Of a DNA stretch of 64,000 nt, positions 32,490 through 39,788 are shown piece by piece (position 1 is the stretch's first letter; each line of letters starts with the position of its first letter). The translations under genes and the position numbers were made by a program. The notes under the pieces were generated by a model, which was given only the letters and a program-made list of their open reading frames with translations, did not search any database and was not told the DNA's origin. Origin of the DNA: an uncultured Bacteroidota bacterium (GTDB lineage: Bacteria > Bacteroidota > Bacteroidia > B-17B0 > Aurantibacillaceae); NCBI GenBank assembly GCA_937873155.1, contig CALMVZ010000025.1, positions 62,001 to 126,000 on the forward strand, given 5' to 3'.

Positions 32490-34084
32490 GACGTTCTCTT
32501 CTTGCCCAGATGTTTCTCAATATACCTTTCTGAAGTAAGTAAACTCCTTTGAATTCGTCCTGCATACGTGATACTGTCGATGATCTCTTTTTGTTTTTCA
32601 TCAACTATTTTTTTCTGATGTTCAATGATCTTATTCTTAAGCTCCAGTTCTTCATTACTTTTTTTCTTGATCTGGTAACGCCTGTACATCAAAAAAGCTA
32701 CTAAGCCTAAAGAGATAATTATCAATGCAGCAATAGTACCCATCCATTTTTGCCTCGATTCTGCGAGATTTTTTTCGGCAGCCGCTAAAACGTCTTTTTT
32801 TTCTTGTTCTGCTTTAGCTATCGCTTCTTTTTTATCGAAAGTGTATTGCATTTGTTGCTGTACAACTTTTTTAGTATTCTCTTCATTGATCAAGCTATCC
32901 CTGTAAATTATAGCAAGCTTGTAATTGGCAAACGCACTTTTATAATCTCCGAGCGCGCTATCAGCTTTCGCCAGGCCGCGGTAAGAATCCTGAACACCTT
33001 TTTTTACACCGATCTTCTTTGCTAATAACAAACACTCATACAAAGCCTCCTTCGATTTTTTGGGTTGAGACATCCTTATGTAAACTTCACCTAAACCGCT
33101 AAGTGATGTAACTTCACCATCCGGATCGCCTACTTCTTTTTGCAGCTCCAACGCTTTAAAATATTCTTTTAAGGCTTCGGTATAATTTTTCTGATCAGAA
33201 TGCGCAAGAGCAATATTATTCCGCGACATGGCCTCACCGTATTTGTCGCCAATATCCTGCCTGATCTTTAGTGCAATCAGATACTCCTTCATTGCTTCAG
33301 TGGTATTACCGAGCTTAGCATAAGCTATACCGATATTATTATGGTTGATGGCGATCCAGTTCTTATTATCTAATTCTTCATTTATTTTCAACGCAGCAAA
33401 AAATTCTTTCAGTGCTTCATCGTAATTGTGCAGGTCGGAATAAACAAGTCCGATATTATTATGACAAGCGGCAATGCCTTTTTTGTCTTTTAACTCTTCT
33501 TTAATTTTCAAGGATGCAAAGTATTCCTTCAAAGCCTCAGGATAATTTCCCTGGTTTCGGTAAATGATCCCGATATTGTTATGCGACATCGAGATCCCTT
33601 TCTTGTCGGCTATTTCTTCCCTTATTTTTAATGCTTTATTATGTGCCTCCAATGCTTCAGGATATTTCCCCAGGTTGTAATAAGTAAGGCCAACATTATT
33701 GTATGATGCACCGATGCTTTTTTTATCTCCTGTTTCAAGACTCATTTTCAGCGAGGAAGAATATTCCTTCAGCGCCGGTTCAAAATCACCGCGGTCAAGA
33801 TAAGCGTTCCCTAAATTATTATATGCGGCGATGATCCCTCTTTTAAAACCTAGTTTTTCGGCGAGGTTTAAAGCATCATTCGCTTGTTGAATAGCTTCTT
33901 CATAATTGCCGGTACCATCATTTTGACCACTTAATAAGTTGAGGGTTTTTACTTTGTTGGTGTCTTCTTTTAAAGTGAGTAACACTTTTTTCAAACTATC
34001 GGTCTTGTTATTTTGGGATGAGCAGAACAAGGGGATCAGAAGTGATCCGGTAAATATGATCTTTCCAAGAATTGATCTTACCAT
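32486..34084 (-). CDS. TPR protein with membrane helix and coiled coil; SpoIIE domain missing
   Basis: A 532-residue protein with a signal peptide, about nine TPR units (ASYNNVGLTYYNLGKYPEAL, MSHNNIGIIYRNQGNYPEAL and others), one membrane helix (GTIAALIIISLGLVAFLMY), and a coiled coil ending EKQKEIIDSITYAGRIQRSL. In Bacteroidota that last motif normally leads straight into a PP2C/SpoIIE phosphatase domain. Here the protein stops 23 residues later (HLGKKRTS). It thus has the sensor half but no output domain. Its stop interlocks with the DUF420 stop. Confidence 0.82.
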   Translation of the reverse strand: MVRSILGKIIFTGSLLIPLFCSSQNNKTDSLKKVLLTLKEDTNKVKTLNLLSGQNDGTGNYEEAIQQANDALNLAEKLGFKRGIIAAYNNLGNAYLDRGDFEPALKEYSSSLKMSLETGDKKSIGASYNNVGLTYYNLGKYPEALEAHNKALKIREEIADKKGISMSHNNIGIIYRNQGNYPEALKEYFASLKIKEELKDKKGIAACHNNIGLVYSDLHNYDEALKEFFAALKINEELDNKNWIAINHNNIGIAYAKLGNTTEAMKEYLIALKIRQDIGDKYGEAMSRNNIALAHSDQKNYTEALKEYFKALELQKEVGDPDGEVTSLSGLGEVYIRMSQPKKSKEALYECLLLAKKIGVKKGVQDSYRGLAKADSALGDYKSAFANYKLAIIYRDSLINEENTKKVVQQQMQYTFDKKEAIAKAEQEKKDVLAAAEKNLAESRQKWMGTIAALIIISLGLVAFLMYRRYQIKKKSNEELELKNKIIEHQKKIVDEKQKEIIDSITYAGRIQRSLLTSERYIEKHLGKKRTS

Positions 34085-34169
34085 AGCAGTAAATATATAA
34101 TATTTCTACCATTTCAGGATGTAGTAAAAAAGAAAACCAGTATATTTAATAAATCATCCCCAAGTTCGG

Positions 34170-35543
34170 TTGAAACGATACTGTAATATTTTTTTAAGTC
34201 TTATACTGATAGCCTGTGCCGGTAAAGAAACAAACGAAACTGAAATTCCGGAGACTGTCACATGGAGCGAGCACATTGCCCCTATCGTTTTTAAAAATTG
34301 CACCCCTTGTCATCGTCCCGGTGAATCAGGGCCTTTTAGTTTATTGAGTTATGATGATGCGGTTAAGAACGCGAACAAGATAAAATTCGTAACACAAACA
34401 AAATTCATGCCGCCTTGGCCGGCGGACCAGGGTTACGTTCATTTTGCAGATGAGCGCGGATTAAGTGATACTGCAATTACTTTGATAAAAAAATGGGTGG
34501 AAGATAAAATGCCAAGAGGTGATGCATCAAAGGAGCCGGCCGCTCCAACTTTTTATCCCGGATCTTTTTTCGGTAAACCTGATATGGTCATCAAATTGCA
34601 AAAGCCGGTTCAGATAAAAGGAAATGGTACAGATGCTTTTTTAATGTTGAAGTTCCCATTCGAAATTCCCGAAGAAAAATATGTTCAGTACATAGAGTTT
34701 GTTCCCGGCCAGCGGAAATTAGTTCACCATGTGAACGGACATTTATTAAGTTATGATGAAACAAGGAAGTTTGACTATTGGAGAGGGGAAAGTAGTTTAA
34801 GTGATGCTTTGAATAATTTCACAAACGCTTATGCGCAAATGGGATTAACTTATACAGATGGAAAGAAACCTGAACTACCATCACTGTTGCCAAATGTCGT
34901 TTATTATTTGCCGGGCTATCAGCCTCCGGTATACAATGAAGATATTGGCGGATTTAAATTGCCAAAAAAAGGTGTTTTCTTTTTAAAGAATATTCATTAC
35001 GGTCCGGGCAAAGAAGATTGTCTCGACAGCAGTTATATAAATGTATTCTTCAGGAAAACATCGCCAAAGCGCCCTGTTTATGAAACTCAAATGGGAACAT
35101 TCGGCATTTCAAAGATCGAACCTGAATTAATTATTCCGCCAAACGAAATAGAAACTTTCCATACACAGGTCACAATTCAAAATGATATATCAATTTTATC
35201 AGTTAATCCGCATATGCACTTGATCGGAAAAAGTTTTGTGGCTTATGCATTGCCTCCTGGCGGGGATACAATTAAATTAGTGAGAATAAATAAATGGGAT
35301 TTCCGCTGGCAATATTATTATACCTATAAAAATCCGGTAAAACTTTCTAAAGGAACCACGATCCATGTGTACGGAACTTATGATAACACCGATAAAAATC
35401 CATTGAATCCTTTTCATCCGCCACAACAAATTATCCAGGGAGAAGGGAACGAAAGCATGCAAACCACAGAGGAAATGTTCCAGTTCATCTTTACTTACAT
35501 GCCGTATAAAGCAGGTGATGAGAAAATAAGCTTAAAAAAATAG
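34170..35543 (+). CDS. Lipoprotein with cytochrome-c motif and type II copper monooxygenase-like domain
   Basis: A 457-residue exported protein. The lipobox is ILIAC (Cys16), followed by a haem c motif CTPCH (residues 44-48) with the surrounding APIVFKNCTPCHRPGESGPF and a possible axial Met in KFMPPWPAD. The second half has LVHHVNGHLL and VNPHMHLIGKSF, histidine-rich motifs like those of copper type II, ascorbate-dependent monooxygenase C-terminal domains. Such proteins are common in Bacteroidota and Planctomycetes; substrate unknown. The start is TTG. It is followed by a long spacer with the hairpin array. Confidence 0.78.
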   Translation: MKRYCNIFLSLILIACAGKETNETEIPETVTWSEHIAPIVFKNCTPCHRPGESGPFSLLSYDDAVKNANKIKFVTQTKFMPPWPADQGYVHFADERGLSDTAITLIKKWVEDKMPRGDASKEPAAPTFYPGSFFGKPDMVIKLQKPVQIKGNGTDAFLMLKFPFEIPEEKYVQYIEFVPGQRKLVHHVNGHLLSYDETRKFDYWRGESSLSDALNNFTNAYAQMGLTYTDGKKPELPSLLPNVVYYLPGYQPPVYNEDIGGFKLPKKGVFFLKNIHYGPGKEDCLDSSYINVFFRKTSPKRPVYETQMGTFGISKIEPELIIPPNEIETFHTQVTIQNDISILSVNPHMHLIGKSFVAYALPPGGDTIKLVRINKWDFRWQYYYTYKNPVKLSKGTTIHVYGTYDNTDKNPLNPFHPPQQIIQGEGNESMQTTEEMFQFIFTYMPYKAGDEKISLKK

Positions 35544-35550
35544 GTGGATG

Positions 35551-35586
35551 AAAAAAAATTCCCGGCTGTATCTCACACCCGGGAAT
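35551..35586 (-). terminator. Intrinsic terminator for minus-strand transcripts
   Basis: ATTCCCGG (35558-35565) pairs with CCGGGAAT (35579-35586). On the minus strand the stem is followed by a run of T residues (35558-35551). It is oriented to stop transcription coming from trmD through the hairpin array. Confidence 0.7.
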
Positions 35587-35612
35587 AGTATTCTTATTTA
35601 CTTTTTCGCAGC

Positions 35613-35991
35613 GAGCCTTACGGGGCTCTAAACCGCTTTTTCCGGTGGATCTTACGGGATCCTAAACCGTTTTGTTTCTTCCGGCAAGCCTTACGGGGCT
35701 TTAGACCGATTTGTTGATGAGACCTTACGGGGTCAGCATCGGCATTTGTTTTTGGTTCCTATCACAGCGAGCCTTACGGGACTCTAAACTGCTTATTTTT
35801 TTCCCACAGCGGACCTTACGGGATCCTAAACTGGTTCTTTGTTTTACGAAGCTGTTGAGAGCCTCTTTTATCAATTTCTGTTGCTTGGTCCTTGAGTTTA
35901 AAACTTTTTACCAGGCTTTATGAAAGAACTTTTTTCGGCGGATCTTACGGGATCCTAAACAGGGCATTTCGCAGCGGATCTTACAGGATCC
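35613..35991 (-). repeat. Array of eight covarying hairpins downstream of trmD
   Basis: Eight short inverted repeats share the loop TTACGG (one TTACAG) on the plus strand: 35613-35628, 35647-35662, 35686-35701, 35716-35740, 35769-35784, 35811-35826, 35940-35955 and 35976-35991. The 5-bp stems differ between copies but stay paired: GAGCC/GGCTC, GGATC/GATCC, AAGCC/GGCTT, GACC/GGTC. In the two copies that look mismatched (C-A) on the plus strand, the minus-strand RNA has a G-U wobble. Read on the minus strand: a 3-4 bp outer stem, UUUA, the 5-bp stem, loop CCGUAA, one unpaired base, and the matching outer arm. Transcribed as part of the trmD 3' region if read-through occurs. Confidence 0.8.
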
Positions 35992-36123
35992 TAAACTGTT
36001 TCTTGCTGTTTCTAAAGTAAAATTATATTAATGATACGGCTTTAATCGATCATTTTGTTTAGACAGGGGATTGCGTGGGTAAAAGGAGGATTTTACCAGG
36101 CGGGGCAAAATTTTAGCTGTTTT

Positions 36124-36139
36124 AAAATGGCGCCATTTT
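36124..36139. other. Perfect 16-bp palindrome between the hairpin array and trmD
   Basis: AAAATGGCGCCATTTT reads identically on both strands and is followed by further T residues on the plus strand. It could be a weak terminator for plus-strand read-through or a protein-binding palindrome. No other gene lies between the array and trmD. Confidence 0.4.
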
Positions 36140-36170
36140 TTTAAAAATGAATCATCTTTGATGGATTGTT

Positions 36171-36845
36171 CTATTTCAACAGATCCGGTCTTCTTTTTTT
36201 AGTACGCTCTACAGATTGCTCGTACCTCCACTTCTCAATATTTTCGCCGTGGCCGCTTAAAAGAATTTCAGGAATGCCCCAGCCATTATATTCTGCAGGA
36301 CGGGTATAAACAGGAGGCGCTAATAAATTATCCTGGAAAGAATCGGTTAAGGCAGAGGTCTCATCATTCAATACACCCGGAATTAATCTTATTATTGCAT
36401 CACACATCGCAGCCGCAGCAATCTCTCCGCCCGATAGAACATAATCTCCGATTGAAATTTCTTTGGTTATAAAATGATCGCGCAAACGCTGATCAACACC
36501 TTTATAATGTCCGCACAGAACCATTAAATTTTTCTTTAAAGAAAGTTGATTGCAAATTTTTTGATTTAACGTTTCTCCATCAGGAGTCATGTAAATAATT
36601 TCGTCGTATGTTCTTTTGTTTTTTAATTCGTTGATGCAATTCGCGATTGGTTCTATCATCATAACCATTCCTGCCCCTCCGCCAAAAGCATAATCGTCTA
36701 CTTGCTTATGTTTGCCAATGCCATAACTGCGCAGATCAATCAAATTAACTTCCACCAAACCCTTTTCACTGGCACGCTTTAATATAGAGTGCTCGAAAGG
36801 ACTTTTAATTAACTCAGGCAAAACGGTTATTATGTCTATTCGCAT
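36171..36845 (-). CDS. trmD: tRNA (guanine-N1)-methyltransferase
   Basis: A 224-residue SPOUT-fold enzyme that methylates G37 of tRNAs. It has the N-terminal [13 protein letters not shown], the knot motifs MTPDGE and [12 protein letters not shown], the SAM-pocket motif [18 protein letters not shown], and the C-terminal [14 protein letters not shown]. Length is normal. The ATG at 36845 is the first codon that gives the family's usual N-terminus. It stands alone rather than in the common rpsP-rimM-trmD-rplS operon. Confidence 0.95.
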   Translation of the reverse strand: MRIDIITVLPELIKSPFEHSILKRASEKGLVEVNLIDLRSYGIGKHKQVDDYAFGGGAGMVMMIEPIANCINELKNKRTYDEIIYMTPDGETLNQKICNQLSLKKNLMVLCGHYKGVDQRLRDHFITKEISIGDYVLSGGEIAAAAMCDAIIRLIPGVLNDETSALTDSFQDNLLAPPVYTRPAEYNGWGIPEILLSGHGENIEKWRYEQSVERTKKRRPDLLK

Positions 36846-37009
36846 GCACAAATTTAAGATTTAAAACACATCCATAATCTATTGAATTTCAATAGAATAA
36901 ACCAGAAACCCGAAACCTTGAACCCGAAACCATTATATAGCTCTTTTTATTCCCTAATTCCCTCCGTTTTCACCAAACTTTTTACAACGCCTTACGTTAT
37001 AATATAAGG

Positions 37010-37017
37010 AAGGAGGT
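37010..37017 (+). promoter_or_regulatory. Unusually strong Shine-Dalgarno sequence before the MORN-like gene
   Basis: AAGGAGGT, a full match to the anti-Shine-Dalgarno, lies 4 nt before the ATG. Bacteroidota rarely use Shine-Dalgarno sites, and in the Flavobacteriia the anti-SD is sequestered on the ribosome. The other starts in this window that I examined lack such a motif. Confidence 0.75.
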
Positions 37018-37021
37018 CGCA

Positions 37022-37489
37022 ATGAAAAGCTTAAGATTATTCCTGTTCTTCTTAACCCTGGTTACTATAGCCAACGGACAGGTGAAACAAAACGAGAACG
37101 GTTTATACACCGACTCAAAAGGAGTTTTATATACAGGTAAGTTAGAATTGAATGAGAATGGTATGAAAACTGCTGTTCTTGAAATTAAGAACGGGCAGTT
37201 ACACGGCGAAGCGAATTATTTTTTCGAGACCGGCCAATTAATGCGAACCGGTACGCATGAGAACGGATTGAAAAATGGAAAGTGGATCACTTACAATGAA
37301 TCAGGTGTGATGGTTGGCCTAGCATTTTATAATGCGGGAAAAAAAGATGGCACCTGGATAGCGTGGGATGACAATGGTAAAAAACGTTTCGAAATGAATT
37401 ACAAGAACGATACTAAAGTTGGTACCTGGATCCAATGGGATGAAAATGGCACATTGTTCTCATCTAAAAGTTATAGCCCGAATCAATAA
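37022..37489 (+). CDS. Secreted YwqK/MORN-like repeat protein
   Basis: A 155-residue protein with a signal peptide (MKSLRLFLFFLTLVTIANGQ) and tandem MORN-like units of the YwqK type (GQLMRTGTHENGLKNGKWI, GLAFYNAGKKDGTWIAWDD, KNDTKVGTWIQWDENGTL). Proteins of this family are often labelled as antitoxin YwqK, but many are plain surface proteins; no toxin gene is adjacent, so that label is not supported. It has an exceptional Shine-Dalgarno sequence. Confidence 0.82.
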   Translation: MKSLRLFLFFLTLVTIANGQVKQNENGLYTDSKGVLYTGKLELNENGMKTAVLEIKNGQLHGEANYFFETGQLMRTGTHENGLKNGKWITYNESGVMVGLAFYNAGKKDGTWIAWDDNGKKRFEMNYKNDTKVGTWIQWDENGTLFSSKSYSPNQ

Positions 37490-37536
37490 CACTAAACAAA
37501 AATGAAAAATTATAAAGCAATTTAGTGTTTTTCATT
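37490..37536. terminator. Inverted repeats between the convergent MORN-like and nuclease genes
   Basis: AATGAAAAA (37501-37509) pairs with TTTTTCATT (37528-37536), and CACTAAA (37490-37496) pairs with TTTAGTG (37521-37527). The two pairings interlock. A/T-rich tracts on both sides suggest a bidirectional terminator. Confidence 0.45.
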
Positions 37537-37542
37537 ATGTGT

Positions 37543-38469
37543 TTAATGTTTAGTGCTTTCGTGCAAAGCGCAATAACCATTTGTATTAGTAGTTGTTTTC
37601 TTACACCGTTTCCCTTTTTTTGTTTTCGCTGAACATTGTACGGTAGTAGAACTTATTTTTAAAATGCTATCGTTCTTTGTTTTGATATAGTGATGATGAT
37701 CAAAATCCCAATCTTTTAAATGTGATACAGATTCAAACCGGGCCTCCAAATTATCAGGAAGGTCGCTAAAAAAATCCAAACCTGTTAGTTTCTCTACAGA
37801 ATCAACATTGCAAACATAATGTTGTAATTGGTTTAATGGCGTTTTACTGTTCGGCATTAAAAACGAAACAGCTTTGTAAGTTTGCGCCTCGTGACGAATA
37901 ATTATTTTGTAGAATAAATTGGGAACAGGAATTTTACTTGCCCCGTTTTTTTCGGGGTTGTCTCCCATCTTTTTTAAGTTTGGTTCAAGTACAGGCCCGC
38001 TCACAACAATAACTTCTCCGTATTCTTTTCCCCACTTTCTCGTTAGCTCTTCTAACACTTTCCACTCACCGCGATTAAGCTCTGTAGTTTGTGGCGCACA
38101 ATTGCTATAGAAAAATGTTTCATGCATAGCTAGTTCACTGAAGGACATATCTTCACACGGAACCATGTGTCCTTTATCAAAACCTGAAGCACTGTAATCT
38201 GAATTTTTAGCTTGAGGATATTTTAATTCAGGATCTTTTACAAATGAACCTTTGCGGTCTAAATCAGCAAGCGCCAAATGTTCTTTGGTCAGCGAGTAAA
38301 ACGTCCAGGCCGGTAATTGATATTTTGTATTGAAACCAATTTCGTAAAATGTATGTTTTACAAACGAAATTTCGTTTACGTTGGTTGCTGTTACTTTATT
38401 AAGGGAATAAGTTTGGGAAAATGCAAAGTAGTAGAACAGGATGAATAAACCAAAAAATAAATTTCTCAT
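37543..38469 (-). CDS. Secreted DNA/RNA non-specific endonuclease with C-terminal Cys/His motif
   Basis: A 308-residue protein with a signal peptide and a beta-beta-alpha-metal nuclease domain of the NucA/Serratia type (AKNSDYSASGFDKGHMVPCED, with the catalytic His in DKGHM, a variant of DRGH; NCAPQTTELNRGEWKVLE with the metal-binding Asn). The C-terminus adds CSAKTKKGKRCKKTTTNTNG and CALH, a small Cys-rich element that could bind zinc. The family cleaves DNA and RNA without sequence specificity. It is 3 nt behind yqgE, so co-transcribed. Confidence 0.88.
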   Translation of the reverse strand: MRNLFFGLFILFYYFAFSQTYSLNKVTATNVNEISFVKHTFYEIGFNTKYQLPAWTFYSLTKEHLALADLDRKGSFVKDPELKYPQAKNSDYSASGFDKGHMVPCEDMSFSELAMHETFFYSNCAPQTTELNRGEWKVLEELTRKWGKEYGEVIVVSGPVLEPNLKKMGDNPEKNGASKIPVPNLFYKIIIRHEAQTYKAVSFLMPNSKTPLNQLQHYVCNVDSVEKLTGLDFFSDLPDNLEARFESVSHLKDWDFDHHHYIKTKNDSILKISSTTVQCSAKTKKGKRCKKTTTNTNGYCALHESTKH

Positions 38470-38472
38470 TAA

Positions 38473-39012
38473 CTAATTTAAATTCGGATCGAAGCCAATG
38501 TTCGAAAATACTTTAAGTGATTCTTTTATCTTTTCCAGTTCATCGCCCCACATCGTTTTATGATCACCTTGCAGGATCAAACCGGGCTCAGCATCATTAG
38601 AGAACCAGGCTTTTTGAATTAATTCATCTTTCAGTTGTCCGGGCGTCCACCCGGAATAGCCCATGAAAAATTTCACATTATGCGTCTTTACTTTTCCGTG
38701 ATCGATCATATGGGCTAATTCAAAAAAATTGCCGCCCCACCACAAACCATCTTTTAGTTCCATACTCTCACTTAAGTTATTTCCTAAATTATGAATGTAG
38801 TATAATTGGTCTTTTGAAACAGGCCCGCCTTCATAAATAGGGAAATTACCATTTTTTATATGAGGGAAAAGGTCACGCAGAACATAATCGGTTTTGAAAT
38901 TCAATACAAATCCCAACGAGCCTTCATTGTTATCTTCGGTCAGGTAAATAACAGCCCGTTTAAAATACCCGTCTTGTAACATCGGGTGCGCTATCAGGAA
39001 ATCGCCTTGCAT
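38473..39012 (-). CDS. yqgE: YqgE/AlgH family protein
   Basis: A 179-residue UPF0301 protein (GDFLIAHPMLQDGYFKRAVI, NNEGSLGFVLNF, GGPVSKDQLYYIH, FMGYSGWTPGQLKDEL). The family is widespread and its role poorly defined; some members affect transcriptional regulation. Length is normal. It is the first gene of a two-gene unit with the nuclease and diverges from pdxH. Confidence 0.92.
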   Translation of the reverse strand: MQGDFLIAHPMLQDGYFKRAVIYLTEDNNEGSLGFVLNFKTDYVLRDLFPHIKNGNFPIYEGGPVSKDQLYYIHNLGNNLSESMELKDGLWWGGNFFELAHMIDHGKVKTHNVKFFMGYSGWTPGQLKDELIQKAWFSNDAEPGLILQGDHKTMWGDELEKIKESLKVFSNIGFDPNLN

Positions 39013-39071
39013 AAGGGCTAAAGTAGTAAAAAAATGTTTAAATGTTAATGAAGTTTATCAACCAATAATTG

Positions 39072-39079
39072 TACTTTTG
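39072..39079 (+). promoter_or_regulatory. Candidate -7 element upstream of pdxH
   Basis: TACTTTTG fits TAnnTTTG and ends 12 nt before the pdxH ATG, implying a very short leader. A clear -33 element is not evident, so confidence is low. Confidence 0.35.
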
Positions 39080-39091
39080 AAAAACAATTCA

Positions 39092-39742
39092 ATGGGAGCT
39101 TTACGCGACGAGATAAAAAAGTTAAGAGAGGATTTCATTAAAGGAACTCTTACCGACGCGGCTGCAAAAGCTGATCCGTTCGAGCAATTCGAATTGTGGT
39201 TAGCTCAAGCTGTTGAAGCAAAGATCCCTGAAGTACAGGCGGTAAATCTCGCAACTGTTTCAAAAGAAGGAAAGCCGGCTTCACGGATCGTTTATGTGCG
39301 TGAATTTGAGAATCATCAATTCTTTATCTATACCAATTATAATTCACGTAAGGCAAAAGAGATGTTAGAGAACCCGCATGTGAGTTTAACTTTTTTCTGG
39401 CCTGAATTGGAAAGACAAATTCGTATGGAAGGCATCGCAAAAAAAGCCGATAAAGAAAGAAGCGATAATTATTTTAGTCACCGTCCCCGTGAATCACAAA
39501 TTGGCGCCTGGGCTTCGAATCAAAGTGGTGTTTTAAAGAACCGCGACGAGTTAGAAGCAAGTGTTGAAAATATCAGAAGAAGGTTTGAAGGCAAAGACAT
39601 TGTTCGTCCTGAATTCTGGGGCGGTTTTGAAATTACTGTAAATTATTATGAATTCTGGCAAGGACGGAAAAGTCGTTTGCATGACAGGATATCTTACACA
39701 TTAGAAAAAGATAAGTGGGCTATTAAGAGGTTAGCGCCTTAA
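39092..39742 (+). CDS. pdxH: Pyridoxamine 5'-phosphate oxidase
   Basis: A 216-residue FMN enzyme that makes pyridoxal phosphate from pyridoxamine or pyridoxine phosphate. Visible motifs are DPFEQFELWLAQAVEA, AVNLATVSKEGKPASRIVYV, FFIYTNYNSRKAKEM, FWPELERQIRMEG, SHRPRESQIGAWASNQS and the C-terminal FWQGRKSRLHDRISYTLE, which covers the active-site Arg/His. Length is normal. The ATG is used rather than an in-frame TTG 15 nt upstream, because it gives the family's N-terminus. Confidence 0.96.
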   Translation: MGALRDEIKKLREDFIKGTLTDAAAKADPFEQFELWLAQAVEAKIPEVQAVNLATVSKEGKPASRIVYVREFENHQFFIYTNYNSRKAKEMLENPHVSLTFFWPELERQIRMEGIAKKADKERSDNYFSHRPRESQIGAWASNQSGVLKNRDELEASVENIRRRFEGKDIVRPEFWGGFEITVNYYEFWQGRKSRLHDRISYTLEKDKWAIKRLAP

Positions 39743-39750
39743 TAAAGGGA

Positions 39751-39769
39751 TCCTGAAACAAGTTCAGGA
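39751..39769. repeat. REP-like hairpin TCCTGAA...TTCAGGA
   Basis: TCCTGAA-ACAAG-TTCAGGA is a 19-nt inverted repeat just downstream of pdxH, in the context GATCC...GGATGACA. I recognise this as a common intergenic REP sequence in bacteria. It is not followed by a T run. Confidence 0.6.
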
Positions 39770-39788
39770 TGACAATGTTTCCAAAAAA

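Noticed and set aside
35711-35923. A 70-codon open frame in the hairpin array
   Set aside because: It is built from the hairpin sequences themselves, with no start signal or recognisable domain.
35613-35991. A CRISPR-like array
   Set aside because: Copies vary in sequence, spacing is irregular (34 to 129 nt), spacers are not of constant length and no cas gene is present.
37022-37489. Annotation as a toxin-antitoxin antitoxin (YwqK)
   Set aside because: The family label is common but there is no toxin gene beside it, and the protein has a signal peptide.
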